From: Lysinibacillus macroides
GTDB lineage: Bacteria; Bacillota; Bacilli; Bacillales_A; Planococcaceae
Direction: 5' to 3'
Assembly (NCBI RefSeq): GCF_001281525.1
Contig: NZ_LGCI01000010.1
Coordinates: forward strand, 858,869 to 922,868
Length of the DNA: 64,000 nt
Position 1 is the first letter of the stretch. The number at the start of each line of letters is the position of its first letter. Shown one piece after another: positions 11,322-20,980 of this stretch. The translations under genes and the position numbers were made by a program. The notes under the pieces are model-generated. The model was not told where the DNA came from, made no database searches, and saw nothing but the letters and a program-made list of their open reading frames with translations.

Positions 11322-12629
11322 TTAGCGTTCTAATAGCTGGAACATCATCATGGCCTTTCCAACAAGTACTTGTTGATTGTATACTTCAAAATCCATTTTC
11401 ACAAACTTACGACTCATATCTAAAATTCGAGGCTTCACCGTTAGTGTGCTTTCCATTTGAACTGGCTTAATAAAGTAAATTGTCATATTCTCTGCCACAG
11501 CGTCTCCACGTTTACGGCGTTTTAACGCAAATGAACCAACCTCTGCTAATAAAGTAGTAAAGGCTCCATAGGAAATCGCCCCATATTGATTGGTCATTTG
11601 AGGTGTGACTTTAAACTCTACGATTAATTCATCATCGCCAAGCACCTTGATTTCATTTTTTACTAAATCATCAATCGTTTCACCATGCTGAGGTTGCCTT
11701 TGTGCTAATTGAAGTGCTTTTAGTACATCCTGACGACTAATCACACCTTGCAGAATATTATCATCATCAACAATTGGTAAGAGATCGATTCCTTCCCAGA
11801 TCATGCGATGCCCTGCAGAGGCCACACTCATTTTCATCGAGCCAGCAATCGGATTTTTCGTCATCACTTTTTCAATAAGCTCATTTTCTTCTCGTCCAAT
11901 AACATCTTTAACCGTAACCATCCCAACAAGTTTATTTTGATGGGTTACAACAGGAAATGCACCATGAGTTGTTTGTTCATTCAGTTTCTGAAAATGATGG
12001 ATTGTTTCATCATTTTTTAGCACAGCTGTGTCTGTCATTGGGATATAGATATCTTCGATAAATAAAATATCTTTTTTAATTAACTGGTCATAGATGGCAC
12101 GATTAATCATCGTGGCTACTGTAAATGTATCATAGCTTGTTGAAATCATCGGTAAATCCAGTGAATCCGCAAGCTGCTTATTATTTTCCGTTGTATCAAA
12201 ACCACCAGTTATTAAAACAGCCGCACCCGCGCGAAGTGCATTTTCATGGGCTTTAATACGATTCCCCACAATCAATAGGCTTCCTGCATCTGTGTAGCGC
12301 ATCATATCTTCTAGTTGCATCGCACCAATCACAAATTTTGTCAATGTTTTATGTAGACCTGATTTCCCACCTAAAACTTGACCATCTACAATATTAACAA
12401 TTTCTGCAAATGTTAAGCGTTCAATATTTTCTTTCTTTTTTTTCTCGATACGAATGGTTCCAACACGTTCGATAGAGCTCACTAAGCGACGATTTTCCGC
12501 TTCTTTTATCGCACGGTAAGCTGTTCCTTCACTCACTTGCATTTCCTTTGCAATTTGACGTACTGAAATTTTATCGCCCACGGGTAGGGATTCGATGTAT
12601 TGTAAAATTTTCTCATGTTTTGTCGACAA
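11322..12629 (-). CDS. ytoI: HTH-DRTGG-CBS-thioesterase multidomain protein YtoI
   Basis: Domains in order: N-terminal winged helix (residues about 1-60, VRQIAKEMQVSEGTAYRAIKEAE), DRTGG domain (about 70-175), a CBS pair (about 190-310, FPVVTHQNKLVGMVTVKDVIG and DLLPIVDDDNILQGVISRQDV), then a hotdog-fold thioesterase-like domain (about 325-435, with NQYGAISYGAFTTLLAEVGSFA). CBS pairs usually bind adenine nucleotides. The combination suggests a nucleotide- or acyl-CoA-sensing regulator, but the role is unknown. Translation starts at TTG after AGGTGAT. Confidence 0.85.
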   Translation of the reverse strand: MSTKHEKILQYIESLPVGDKISVRQIAKEMQVSEGTAYRAIKEAENRRLVSSIERVGTIRIEKKKKENIERLTFAEIVNIVDGQVLGGKSGLHKTLTKFVIGAMQLEDMMRYTDAGSLLIVGNRIKAHENALRAGAAVLITGGFDTTENNKQLADSLDLPMISTSYDTFTVATMINRAIYDQLIKKDILFIEDIYIPMTDTAVLKNDETIHHFQKLNEQTTHGAFPVVTHQNKLVGMVTVKDVIGREENELIEKVMTKNPIAGSMKMSVASAGHRMIWEGIDLLPIVDDDNILQGVISRQDVLKALQLAQRQPQHGETIDDLVKNEIKVLGDDELIVEFKVTPQMTNQYGAISYGAFTTLLAEVGSFALKRRKRGDAVAENMTIYFIKPVQMESTLTVKPRILDMSRKFVKMDFEVYNQQVLVGKAMMMFQLLER

Positions 12630-12780
12630 AATATCACCTATTTCCTAAGCTTCAATTCTGCTCTTAGTGTACCATATTTATTAGAAAAATATTTAATATA
12701 AAGTGATGAAATTGTTTATCAGTCCCCACCATTTCAACTACCAGCGTGGTGTCAATTCATTAGTACAGCATTATCAGTGA

Positions 12781-13464
12781 TTAGAAACAGTTTACTTTTT
12801 CACCAGCTTTTAAAATTTGAACATCTGCATTTTGTACTAACTCTGCAAAAACTTGTGGGTCTTGCTCGATTGGTGGAAATGTATTGTAATGAATCGGTAT
12901 GACAAATTTCGGCTTTAATAAGGATACTGCATAAGCTGCATCCTCTGGTCCCATTGTGAAGTTATCACCAATTGGCAAGAATGCAACATCAATTGGATGA
13001 CGTTCAGCAATTAATTTCATATCACTAAATAAAGCTGTGTCACCTGCATGATAGATCGTTAAGCCCTCTACAAAGATTAAAACACCTGCTGGCATCCCCA
13101 TATAAATAATTTCATTATTATCTGTTACATAAGAAGAGCCGTGGAAAGCCTGTGTAAATTTCACCTTACCAAAATCAAATTCCCTTGCTCCACCGATATG
13201 CATAGGATGTGCCTTTACACCCTGCCAAGAAAGCCAATTCGCTAATTCATTTGGCGCAATAACAAGTGCATCTTTTTTCTTGGCAAGCTCCACGGTATCA
13301 CCAACATGATCATTATGCCCATGTGTCAATATAATAATATCTGGTGCTTCCTCTGCTACTGTTAAATCCGTTTGCCCATTGCCATTAATAAACGGATCAA
13401 TTAAAATTGTGTGCCCATTTGTCTGAATTTTAACAACAGAATGTCCATGATAACTTATTTCCAT
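12781..13464 (-). CDS. ytkL: Metal-dependent hydrolase of the UPF0173 (YtkL) family
   Basis: Metallo-beta-lactamase fold enzyme of 227 residues. The metal-binding motif [12 protein letters not shown] is clear, and further ligands occur in [13 protein letters not shown] and [11 protein letters not shown]. The start [13 protein letters not shown] is the family N-terminus and is preceded by AAGGGGGAC. The substrate is unknown. The 151-bp gap to ytoI holds no gene that I can see. Confidence 0.9.
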   Translation of the reverse strand: MEISYHGHSVVKIQTNGHTILIDPFINGNGQTDLTVAEEAPDIIILTHGHNDHVGDTVELAKKKDALVIAPNELANWLSWQGVKAHPMHIGGAREFDFGKVKFTQAFHGSSYVTDNNEIIYMGMPAGVLIFVEGLTIYHAGDTALFSDMKLIAERHPIDVAFLPIGDNFTMGPEDAAYAVSLLKPKFVIPIHYNTFPPIEQDPQVFAELVQNADVQILKAGEKVNCF

Positions 13465-13623
13465 TTTAAAGTCCCCCTTATATGTCAATCTACGGCTTAT
13501 CATTTTTATTCGCTATTCATGCGCGTTTTCCCTTTTTTTGATATGCTTGTACAGAGAATAATCGTATAGGATTCTCTAACAACTCTATACCCTGTTAGAA
13601 CACAATTATTCAATTTACAAGAT

Positions 13624-13655
13624 AAAGCATCGTCAATAATAGTAGTCGATGCTTT
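13624..13655 (+). promoter_or_regulatory. Hairpin in the ytkL / peptidase divergent gap
   Basis: Nine-base arms AAAGCATCG / CGATGCTTT lie about 40 bp before the peptidase start codon. There is no U run, so it is not a standard terminator. It may be an operator or a leader hairpin. Confidence 0.35.
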
Positions 13656-13695
13656 GTCGTAAAAATTCCCCATGCACTTAAAGGAGGACATATTT

Positions 13696-14796
13696 ATGTC
13701 AAAGGTTGAAGAAATTCAAAATTATTTACAGCAAAACAGCATCGACGCAGCATTTATCACAACACCTGACAATGTTTTTTATGTTTCAGGCTTTAACAGT
13801 AATCCACATGAAAGATTACTAGGTGTGATGATTTTTAAAGAAGCTGAACCTTTTTTAATTTGTCCACAAATGGAGATTCCAGATGCGAAGAATGCAGGTT
13901 GGTCTTATGAGGTGATTGGCCATCAAGACACCGATAATGCCATGGAAATTCTTGCTCAGGCTGTGATCGCACGCCAAGTACAGCCAGCTACATTTGCTAT
14001 TGAAAAAGCACAACTTATCGTAGAACGTTTCGAGGCGTTACAGCAATCTTTCCCACAAGCCAGCTTTGTTCGTCTCGATGAAAAAATAAATGCAATGCGC
14101 GTCATCAAAGATGAAAATGAATTAGATAAATTGCGAAAGGCTGCCGAGCTTGCTGACTACGCTATTGAAATCGGTTGCAAGGAAATTGCTGAGGGGAAAA
14201 CAGAAATGGAAATTCTTACAGCAATTGAAAGGGCTATTCAAGATAAAGGCTGTAAAATGTCCTTTGAAACAATGGTATTGAGTGGCCCAAAAACAGCATC
14301 ACCTCATGGCAAACCAGGTGCTCGTAAAATCGAAAAAGGCGATATGGTGTTATTTGACCTTGGCGTTATTTACAAGGGCTATTGCTCAGATATTACACGT
14401 ACTGTTGCCTTTGGCGAGCCAAGTGAAGCGCAGAAAGAAATCTATCATGCTGTTTTAGCTGCCAATACAAATGCTGTCGCAGCCGTGAAACCAGGTATTC
14501 GTGCGATGGACTTAGATAGAATTGCACGAAATACAATCACAGAAGCAGGCTATGGTGAATATTTCACGCACCGTCTTGGACATGGTCTTGGTATTTCTGT
14601 GCATGAATTCCCGTCCGTTACGGGCGCAAATGAGATGACGATGGAGGAAGGCATGGTCTTTACGATTGAGCCAGGGGTTTATAAAGCTGATATAACAGGA
14701 GTTCGTATCGAGGATGATGTTGTGGTGACAAAAGATGGCGTGGAGGTTCTAACAAAATTCCCAAAAGAATTAATTGTTCTATATAAATTGAACTAA
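13696..14796 (+). CDS. M24 family Xaa-Pro dipeptidase, C-terminus altered by IS insertion
   Basis: Cleaves dipeptides with C-terminal proline. An N-terminal creatinase-like domain (about 1-125) precedes the pita-bread catalytic domain. The metal ligands are visible in FDLGVIYKGYCSDITRT, HRLGHGLGISVHE, TIEPGVYK and VRIEDDVVVT. The start at 13696 follows AAAGGAGGAC. The last four codons, including the stop (K-L-N-stop), come from the end of the adjacent IS630 element. Removing the IS and one TA predicts an original tail ending VLYIYKRIEA. The catalytic region is intact, so activity is probably kept. Confidence 0.9.
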   Translation: MSKVEEIQNYLQQNSIDAAFITTPDNVFYVSGFNSNPHERLLGVMIFKEAEPFLICPQMEIPDAKNAGWSYEVIGHQDTDNAMEILAQAVIARQVQPATFAIEKAQLIVERFEALQQSFPQASFVRLDEKINAMRVIKDENELDKLRKAAELADYAIEIGCKEIAEGKTEMEILTAIERAIQDKGCKMSFETMVLSGPKTASPHGKPGARKIEKGDMVLFDLGVIYKGYCSDITRTVAFGEPSEAQKEIYHAVLAANTNAVAAVKPGIRAMDLDRIARNTITEAGYGEYFTHRLGHGLGISVHEFPSVTGANEMTMEEGMVFTIEPGVYKADITGVRIEDDVVVTKDGVEVLTKFPKELIVLYKLN

Positions 14797-14858
14797 AGCT
14801 TCTATCTCCTTCAAAATGGGTAAAGTATACAAACTTATTGTCGAAAGGATGATCCCAC

Positions 14859-15374
14859 ATGTTACGCAATGAACAACGAGAAGAACTTCAAACGGCGATG
14901 CGACAAACAAAGGATAAGCGACTATTTGAGCGGTATCAGACTGTATTTCTACACCTTGAAGGAAAAAATAACGTTGAAATTGCGATGATCATTCAACGCA
15001 ATCGAGCAACTGTTGGTGAATATATTAAAGCCTATAAAAAAGAAGGCATAACAGGTTTACGCATGGGGATTTCTACAGGTAAACCACATCGTTTGACCAT
15101 CGAACAACGTGCTGAGTTGGCTGAGATTGTCACAACGAAAACGCCTGCTGATGTGGGATTTGCACCGTATACGAATTGGACGCTCGCGTTACTCGTTTCA
15201 CTCGTGAAACGTGAATGGGCTGTGTCCTATTCTTTACGTGGCATGTCTAAATTATTAGAACGCATGCAATTTAGTCATACGCGCCCTACCTATACGTTGG
15301 CGAATGCGGACCCAGAAAAGCAAAAAACATTTAAAGAAGAAACATTTCCTGCTTTAAAAAAAGCTATTGTATGA
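14859..15374 (+). CDS. IS630 transposase, N-terminal frame
   Basis: 171 residues: an HTH DNA-binding region (NNVEIAMIIQRNRATVGEYIKAY) and the linker region of IS630 transposases (LALLVSLVKREWAVSYSLRGMSKLLERM). It ends at a TGA just after an A7 run (15356-15362). The catalytic half is in a frame that needs a +1 shift, or one fewer or two more bases in this run. Whether the product is made by recoding or is dead cannot be decided from sequence. Confidence 0.85.
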   Translation: MLRNEQREELQTAMRQTKDKRLFERYQTVFLHLEGKNNVEIAMIIQRNRATVGEYIKAYKKEGITGLRMGISTGKPHRLTIEQRAELAEIVTTKTPADVGFAPYTNWTLALLVSLVKREWAVSYSLRGMSKLLERMQFSHTRPTYTLANADPEKQKTFKEETFPALKKAIV

Positions 15375-15897
15375 GGAAATCGATCACCTTCTCTTTCAAG
15401 ATGAGTCCATGATTCGTGACTACCAAGCCATTCAAAAGTCATGGTTTCCAAAAGGGAAACAGCGTCAAATCCCCACATACGGTAAGCATCAAGGCGTGAA
15501 ATTAATCGGTACGTTAAATTATGAAACAGGTGAAATCTTCTGCGTCGAAGAAGAGAAATACGATGCAGAAGTCTTCCTGCGTTTCTTAGAAAAAGTCATT
15601 GCTCATTACCCAAATGGAAAAATTGTCATGATCCTCGATAACGCTCGCATTCATCATGCGAAGCTCATTCAGCCTTTTTTAAAGCTGCATCAAAATCGAT
15701 TACAACTGGTGTTTTTACCACCTTACAGCCCGCAATTGAATTTAATTGAGGGGCTATGGAAATGGTTGAAAGACAGCGTCATTCATAATGTCTTTTTTTC
15801 AAGTACATCGCAAATCAAACTCGCTGTTCGTGAATTTATCCGTTGTCAAAGTGAAGATACACAAGGTATAATCGACCGACTTTGTGTTAGGTTCTAA
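15367..15897 (+). CDS. IS630 transposase, catalytic frame (DDE)
   Basis: 176 residues holding the whole DDE domain: FQDESMIRD (first Asp), VMILDNARIHHAK (second Asp) and SPQLNLIEGLWKWLK (Glu). It begins at a possible TTG overlapping the upstream frame by 8 bp. The frame is open upstream only to a stop at 15355, so fusion must occur within the A7 run. All catalytic residues are present. Confidence 0.85.
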   Translation: MYEEIDHLLFQDESMIRDYQAIQKSWFPKGKQRQIPTYGKHQGVKLIGTLNYETGEIFCVEEEKYDAEVFLRFLEKVIAHYPNGKIVMILDNARIHHAKLIQPFLKLHQNRLQLVFLPPYSPQLNLIEGLWKWLKDSVIHNVFFSSTSQIKLAVREFIRCQSEDTQGIIDRLCVRF

Positions 15898-15953
15898 AGT
15901 TCAATCTATATATAAAAGGATTGAAGCCTAACTAGCTGCCTTATTTATAAATA

Positions 15954-16012
15954 GAAAAAACGAACGATCCTAAATACTTTATGAGTGTTTCACATTGGTT
16001 CGTTCGTTTTTT
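15954..16012 (+). terminator. Terminator downstream of the peptidase / IS
   Basis: A stem AAAAACGAACG pairs with CGTTCGTTTTT across a 32-base loop and is followed by T residues. It is probably the peptidase gene's original terminator, displaced by the IS. Confidence 0.65.
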
Positions 16013-16032
16013 TCAAATGCTTGTTTGCTAAT

Positions 16033-16442
16033 TTATCTGCTTTCTAAAACACATGTAAAACGTTCTACGCCAAGGTACTTTTCCCCCAGACTCGAAACTT
16101 TGAAACCATATTTTTTGTAAAAATCTACAGCATCCTTATCAGTTTCAGCAGCAATTACAAGTAGTGCATACTTATCGTTAATGAAATCAATCATTTCACT
16201 CCTATTTCCTCTCCTCTATAGCTTGGAGATACTGCGATATGCTTTATTTCACAACGCTTTGAACCTGAAAATTCTATGCCTATACAGCCGATAACATCCT
16301 CTTTCAAATAACATCCCTATAATTCTCTAACGGGTGATTGCATATATAATCCATATTCATGTTCGATATTCTTGTCCAAAGTTGCAAGGGATAAAAGTTT
16401 TCTTATATCAGCTTGAGTAGGATTTACGTTAATTTTTTTCAT
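16033..16442 (-). pseudogene. GNAT acetyltransferase pseudogene
   Basis: Reading from an ATG at 16442, the protein looks like a small GNAT N-acetyltransferase. MKKINVNPTQADIRKLLSLA begins it, a TAG interrupts after SPVREL, and it continues GCYLKEDVIGCIGIEF and IKHIAVSPSYRG. The frame is then lost in the acetyl-CoA-binding R-G-x-G-x-G region. The rest lies in another frame (MIDFINDKYALLVIAAETD, then AVDFYKKYGFKV). One nonsense and one frameshift change make it non-functional as written. Confidence 0.8.
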
Positions 16443-16529
16443 CAAAATCCTCCTGCTTCATTTAGCTTAAAAAGATACATGAAATATTATGCTTTTACTA
16501 TATATCTACCACCTAAACATTCACAACGT

Positions 16530-16563
16530 AAAAAAGGAAGCACTTTGAACATGCTTCCTTTTT
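16530..16563 (-). terminator. ald terminator
   Basis: Arms AAAAAGGAAGCA / TGCTTCCTTTTT lie directly after the ald stop on the minus strand. The stem is also usable in the opposite direction. Confidence 0.8.
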
Positions 16564-16567
16564 CTAT

Positions 16568-17683
16568 TTATTGAATTAGCTCATCCACACTCACATATGG
16601 TAAACCTTGAGAATCTGCTACTGCCTTATAAACAAGTTGTCCATCCAATGTATTTACACCTTTTTTCAGTGCAGCATTGTCTAGGCAAGCCTGTTTATAG
16701 CCTTTGTTGGCAATTTGCAGGGCATATGGAATTGTATTGTTCGTTAAGGCAATTGTTGATGTACGTGGAACTGCTCCAGGCATATTGGCTACAGCATAGT
16801 GTACAACACCATGTTTTACATATGTTGGATCATCATGCGTTGTCACACGATCAGATGTAGCAAAAATACCGCCTTGGTCAATCGCAATATCGACTACGAC
16901 AGAGCCTGGTTGCATGGACTGAATCATTTCTTCAGATACTAGCTTTGGTGCCTTTGCGCCTGGGATTAAAACAGCGCCAATAACTAAATCTGAGTTTTTC
17001 ACTGATTCTGCAATATTATACGGATTAGACATTAATGTTTGAACATCGCGACCAAACATATCTTCTAATTGACGTAAACGTTCAGCGCTTAAATCAATAA
17101 CTGTTACATCTGCTCCCATACCAACGGCGATTTTCGCAGCATTTGTTCCTGCAATACCACCACCGATAACCGTTACTTTACCGCGTGGTACACCTGACAC
17201 ACCACCTAGTAAAATACCTTTACCATCATGATTTTTCTCTAAGAACTGTGCACCAATTTGTGTAGCCATTTTACCTGCTACTTCACTCATTGGTGTGAGC
17301 AATGGTAGTGAACCATTTGCCAATTGAACCGTTTCGTAGGCAATACCTACAACCTTTTTATTTAAAAGTGCCTGAGTTAACTCAATCTCTGGCGCTAAGT
17401 GTAAATATGTGAATAGGATTTGACCTTCGTGAAAATAATCGTACTCAGAAGCTACAGGCTCTTTTACCTTCATAATCATTTCTTGAGACCATGCTTCTTT
17501 TGCAGTTGGCACAATATGAGCACCAGCTGCGATATAGTCTGCATCTGTAAAGCTTGAACCTAAACCTGCTCCTGTTTCAATAAACACCTCATGACCAGCA
17601 TGTGTTAATGTGACAACTCCTGCTGGTGTCATTGCTACACGATTTTCATTGTTTTTAATTTCTTTTGGAATACCAATCTTCAT
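16568..17683 (-). CDS. ald: Alanine dehydrogenase
   Basis: NAD-dependent, reversible deamination of L-alanine to pyruvate and ammonia; in Bacillus it is needed for growth on alanine and for normal sporulation. It is 371 residues long. Substrate-binding Lys74 (MKVKEP) and catalytic His95 (FTYLHLAPE) are present, as is the NAD-binding [19 protein letters not shown]. The N-terminus [20 protein letters not shown] is classic. The ATG is preceded by AAGGGGATAGG. Confidence 0.97.
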   Translation of the reverse strand: MKIGIPKEIKNNENRVAMTPAGVVTLTHAGHEVFIETGAGLGSSFTDADYIAAGAHIVPTAKEAWSQEMIMKVKEPVASEYDYFHEGQILFTYLHLAPEIELTQALLNKKVVGIAYETVQLANGSLPLLTPMSEVAGKMATQIGAQFLEKNHDGKGILLGGVSGVPRGKVTVIGGGIAGTNAAKIAVGMGADVTVIDLSAERLRQLEDMFGRDVQTLMSNPYNIAESVKNSDLVIGAVLIPGAKAPKLVSEEMIQSMQPGSVVVDIAIDQGGIFATSDRVTTHDDPTYVKHGVVHYAVANMPGAVPRTSTIALTNNTIPYALQIANKGYKQACLDNAALKKGVNTLDGQLVYKAVADSQGLPYVSVDELIQ

Positions 17684-18092
17684 TGTTTCCTATCCCCTTC
17701 CATACCTAAGAAATCAGCATTACTTGTCTAACGATGGACTGATGAACCGCTTACAATTCCATATTACCAAACAAATACTAAAAAAGCTTTAACTAAAATC
17801 AAAACATATAAAATTCCTAATATTTTCAAAATACTAAATATTCAAATGATTAAATCTTGATTAAATTATTATATTAAAAAACTAAATAGCAAGCCTAGAG
17901 CAGGAAAGAAGGGAGATCATGAATGGTAGAGTACAACTATAAAAAAGTTTACACACTATAAATAGTGGAAATTAGATAATTATAGTTTTACGTGAAATTA
18001 GTTCACTTTTTTACATTTTTTCTGTCGGAAAGTATTTCCTTTAGAAAATCATTTGGTATAATCAACATATACAAATTAGGGAGGTTATTCAA
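17684..18092. other. AT-rich divergent intergenic region, ald / usp
   Basis: A 409-bp gap with no supportable gene. A TATAAT at 18056-18061 sits upstream of the usp ribosome-binding site and is probably its -10 element, with a poor -35. The remainder is AT-rich and would hold the ald promoter. I see no riboswitch fold. Confidence 0.5.
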
Positions 18093-18542
18093 ATGGCTAA
18101 TCATTATAAAAGCATTGTTGTGGCAGTAGATGGTTCAAAAGAGGCTGAATATGCATTTCGTAAATCAATTGATGTTGCAAAACGTAATGAGGGTTCTGTA
18201 TTAAATTTAGTGAATGTTATCGATACTCGTTCGTTTGCAGCAATTGAGGCATATGACCGCTCCATCGCAGAGCGTGCACAAGCATTTTCTGAGGAACTAT
18301 TAAATGGCTACAAAAAACAAGCTGAGGATGCAGGCTTAACGAATGTTAATCTTGTGATCGAATACGGTTCTCCAAAAAATATCATTACAAAAGAGCTTTC
18401 TAATGTTGTAGACGCAGATTTAATTATTTGTGGTGCAACTGGTTTAAATGCAGTTGAACGCTTCCTAATCGGTTCAGTGTCTGAAGCAATTGTACGTTCA
18501 GCTAAATGTGATGTACTTGTTATCCGTACACCAGAAAACTAA
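18093..18542 (+). CDS. Universal stress protein (UspA family)
   Basis: A 149-residue UspA-fold protein. The N-terminal strand is SIVVAVDGSKEAEYAFRKSI and the C-terminal nucleotide loop is CGATGLNAVERFLIGSVSEAIVRSAKCDVLVI, the G-2x-G-9x-G(S/T) signature of ATP-binding Usp proteins. It is soluble and single-domain. AGGGAGGTT precedes the ATG. It is monocistronic, with a strong terminator after it. Confidence 0.93.
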   Translation: MANHYKSIVVAVDGSKEAEYAFRKSIDVAKRNEGSVLNLVNVIDTRSFAAIEAYDRSIAERAQAFSEELLNGYKKQAEDAGLTNVNLVIEYGSPKNIITKELSNVVDADLIICGATGLNAVERFLIGSVSEAIVRSAKCDVLVIRTPEN

Positions 18543-18554
18543 TAAGCAGTACAT

Positions 18555-18587
18555 AAAAAGGTATCCCATTTATAGGATACCTTTTTT
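18555..18587. terminator. Bidirectional terminator, usp / ytxK
   Basis: Arms AAAAAGGTATCC / GGATACCTTTTTT with an 8-base loop lie between convergent genes. Confidence 0.85.
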
Positions 18588-18610
18588 ATTTATGTTGTTT
18601 TTATAAGCCC

Positions 18611-19540
18611 TCACTTACCTTCTTTCCATAGCCTTACTTTTTCAAAAAATAAGGCTAGTGCCTGTTTATTTTGCATATTCGGCACTTTTGCTAATAGCAC
18701 TTCTTTAGGGGCCTTCAATTCCTTCGCTTGCTTTTGTAAAATCACAATGGACTTTTCTAATGTCTTATTAGCAAATATAGAGTCGGGTAATTGAATAATA
18801 GCCTGAATCCATGCGTGCTTTTGCAAATACTTATGCAACTGCTTAGATTGCTCTGAATCAAAAAGATGTGACGGTGCAAGGAAGAATAGATAGCCGCCCT
18901 CTTTTGTATAATTGAGTGATTGCTCAATAAATAAATGATGTGCATAACTCATTCCCTCTGTCGCACATAACTCATAATTAAGCGAAACATCTTCATTTGG
19001 ATAATAGCCAACCGGTAAATCACACACAACCGCATCAACAGGATTCACCAGTAAATCTTGTAAAGCATCCTGGCGATATAAAGATACAGGCTGCTCTGTT
19101 ACATCCGCAGTTGCAGCAGCTAGGCGAATCAGCAGCTCGTCCACTTCTACACCTGTCGCCTCTACTTTCCCATCTAATAAGTTCATGACTGTTAGTAATA
19201 AATTCCCTGTACCCACTGCTGGGTCCATCATTACAATTTTTTCATGTTCAAGACGCTCTGCAAATATTTGTTCTACAAAATAACCGACCAATAAACCTAA
19301 TGTATCAGGGGTCATTTGATGGTTTGGCTGTGAGCCCTTGCGCATTCCTTTTAAAATAGCAATTTGAATAGCTTTACGAATATCCTCCTTCGTTGCATCT
19401 GGCTGTGAAAAATCAAGCTCACCATCTAGCCACGCCTCTAAGCCATCCAGTACTCCCTCTAACAGTGTAGTATTTTGTTCTTTTTCGATTTTTTCAGCAT
19501 GTTCATTTAACAGTCCAAATAGTTTCTCGATATTTTCCAT
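18611..19540 (-). CDS. ytxK: YtxK-like class I SAM-dependent DNA methylase-fold protein
   Basis: 309 residues related to the N6-adenine methylases of type I restriction systems. The SAM motif MDPAVGTGNLLLTVMN is present. The catalytic NPPY position reads VVCDLPVGYYP, which departs from (N/D)PP(Y/F). There is no specificity or restriction subunit nearby; the family sits beside tpx in Bacillus chromosomes and its substrate is unknown. The start MENIEKLFGLL follows GAAAGGAAG. Confidence 0.85.
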   Translation of the reverse strand: MENIEKLFGLLNEHAEKIEKEQNTTLLEGVLDGLEAWLDGELDFSQPDATKEDIRKAIQIAILKGMRKGSQPNHQMTPDTLGLLVGYFVEQIFAERLEHEKIVMMDPAVGTGNLLLTVMNLLDGKVEATGVEVDELLIRLAAATADVTEQPVSLYRQDALQDLLVNPVDAVVCDLPVGYYPNEDVSLNYELCATEGMSYAHHLFIEQSLNYTKEGGYLFFLAPSHLFDSEQSKQLHKYLQKHAWIQAIIQLPDSIFANKTLEKSIVILQKQAKELKAPKEVLLAKVPNMQNKQALALFFEKVRLWKEGK

Positions 19541-19561
19541 CAATAACTTCCTTTCAAGCAG

Positions 19562-19597
19562 AAAAGAGCCGTGACAAAAACTCGTCACAGCCCCTTT
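19562..19597 (-). terminator. tpx terminator
   Basis: On the minus strand GGGCTGTGACGAG pairs with the TTGTCACGGCTC region and is followed by TTTT. It lies between tpx and ytxK. Confidence 0.75.
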
Positions 19598-19629
19598 GTC
19601 TACTATTATCTTAGCTTAAAAGCGCTCCA

Positions 19630-20133
19630 TTATGCCAGTGCTTTGACAGCTGCAATGGCTGCTTCATAATTTGGATGATCCGTTGCCTCAGCCACATATT
19701 CAGCATATGTCACTTTATTATCCGCATCCACAACAAATACTGCACGTGTCAGAAGACGTAATTCTTGAATGTATACACCATATGCTTCACCAAATGAAAG
19801 GTCGCGGTGATCTGAAACCGTTTGAACAGCCTCAATACCTGCTGCACCACACCAACGTTTTTGAGCAAATGGAAGATCCACAGATACCGTATAGATTACT
19901 ACATTGTCACCTAGATTAGCTGCTTCTTCATTAAAACGACGTGTTTGTGCATCACATACACCCGTATCTAATGATGGTACAACACTGAATAAACGAATTT
20001 TACCCTCTGAATCTTTTAATGTTACAGGTGATAGGTCATTCGCCAATACTGTAAAATCTGGTGCTTGCTCGCCCACCTTTACTTCATTTCCTACTAGTGT
20101 TACTGGACCATTTTTAAATGTTACTTGTGCCAT
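19630..20133 (-). CDS. tpx: Thiol peroxidase (atypical 2-Cys peroxiredoxin)
   Basis: Reduces hydrogen and lipid hydroperoxides using thioredoxin. Of 167 residues, the peroxidatic Cys60 lies in [20 protein letters not shown] and the resolving Cys95 in QKRWCGAAG, as in Tpx. The start follows GGAGGCG. The 207-bp upstream gap contains the terminator of yteJ and the promoter of tpx. Confidence 0.97.
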   Translation of the reverse strand: MAQVTFKNGPVTLVGNEVKVGEQAPDFTVLANDLSPVTLKDSEGKIRLFSVVPSLDTGVCDAQTRRFNEEAANLGDNVVIYTVSVDLPFAQKRWCGAAGIEAVQTVSDHRDLSFGEAYGVYIQELRLLTRAVFVVDADNKVTYAEYVAEATDHPNYEAAIAAVKALA

Positions 20134-20290
20134 CTAAACGCCTCCTTCTCATCATATGTATTCATATTACTAAATGAAGGGAATTCATTGCAACTCAGAC
20201 AACTCACTGTATAAAAAGATACTGCGTAAAAAAGTTTAGCCAAAAAGTCTCTTTTAGGACAAACTCTTGCTTTGAAGATGATGATAATTT

Positions 20291-20335
20291 AAAGAGGGCT
20301 ATGCAAAAAGATTTTAACTTTTTGCATAGCCCCCT
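20291..20335 (-). terminator. yteJ/sppA terminator
   Basis: A 15-bp stem GGGCTATGCAAAAAG / CTTTTTGCATAGCCC is followed by T residues on the minus strand. Confidence 0.85.
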
Positions 20336-20340
20336 GCTAC

Positions 20341-20967
20341 TTATTGTTCATTTTTTTCTTCTAACTTCACAAGTTCCACTTTTTCCTCTTGTTTATGAGC
20401 TACCGTGATTTCCTCTTGTTGCGGTACTGTTGTCGGCGCTTCGGCTTTTTCAATATAGAGTTTTTCATGTACTACTGTTGTATCGGCAAAATAATCATGT
20501 AAACCTTGATTTTCTGGCATAATAACGACCAATATATAGAGTGGCATAAAAATATTATTGATAACACGGCCAATCCAATCACGGAATAGCACATCTGACC
20601 AAGTAAGCTGATCATGCTTTAAGGAGATAACTCGTAAGCCAAAAACCATTTTCCCCAATGTTTGCCCGAAAAATTTTGTCATCAGTACAAAATAGCTATA
20701 ATAAAGAATCGCTGTAATTATAGAGATCGGTGCATACCACACAGATTCCGATAAGGACCAATCCATGAGATAAAAAATAGGATTTATCAGTATTCCAATG
20801 ACAGCAGAGACAATGAATCCATCTAATAAAAATGCCCAAAATCGAATCCAAAAACCTGCTGTTTTTAGAGTATAGCTTTTAGACTTTATGGAGATGTCTG
20901 ATGGCTCGATCACAGCATTATTTTCCATAGAGGGTGAACCTTGCATAACAATTTCATTGTTTGTCAT
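20341..20967 (-). CDS. yteJ: RDD family membrane protein (YteJ-like)
   Basis: 208 residues. A polar N-terminus of about 40 residues precedes an RDD domain that begins AGFWIRFWAFLLDGFIVSAV and has three membrane helices, with GQTLGKMVFGLRVIS as the family signature. A Glu/Lys-rich cytoplasmic tail of about 50 residues follows. It lies 13 bp after sppA, as yteJ does in B. subtilis, where it is linked to control of SppA. The start at 20967 follows AAGGGGGGAG. Confidence 0.9.
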   Translation of the reverse strand: MTNNEIVMQGSPSMENNAVIEPSDISIKSKSYTLKTAGFWIRFWAFLLDGFIVSAVIGILINPIFYLMDWSLSESVWYAPISIITAILYYSYFVLMTKFFGQTLGKMVFGLRVISLKHDQLTWSDVLFRDWIGRVINNIFMPLYILVVIMPENQGLHDYFADTTVVHEKLYIEKAEAPTTVPQQEEITVAHKQEEKVELVKLEEKNEQ

Positions 20968-20980
20968 CGTACTCCCCCCT

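Larger units (their letters stand above)
14786..15906 (+). mobile_element. IS630-family insertion sequence
   Basis: A 1121-bp element flanked by a TA target duplication (14784-14785 and 15907-15908), as expected of IS630/Tc1. The ends are imperfect inverted repeats sharing ATTGAACT and a nearby AG. It contains two overlapping transposase frames. It sits at the 3' end of the peptidase gene and supplies that gene's stop codon. Confidence 0.8.

Noticed and set aside
13506-13691. 61-codon leftward frame between ytkL and the peptidase
   Set aside because: No ribosome-binding site, low-complexity start and overlap with the peptidase promoter region; more likely non-coding.
18611-19540. Restriction-modification system
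   Set aside because: The methylase-fold protein has no restriction or specificity partner, departs from the NPPY motif and is a conserved Bacillus housekeeping neighbour of tpx.
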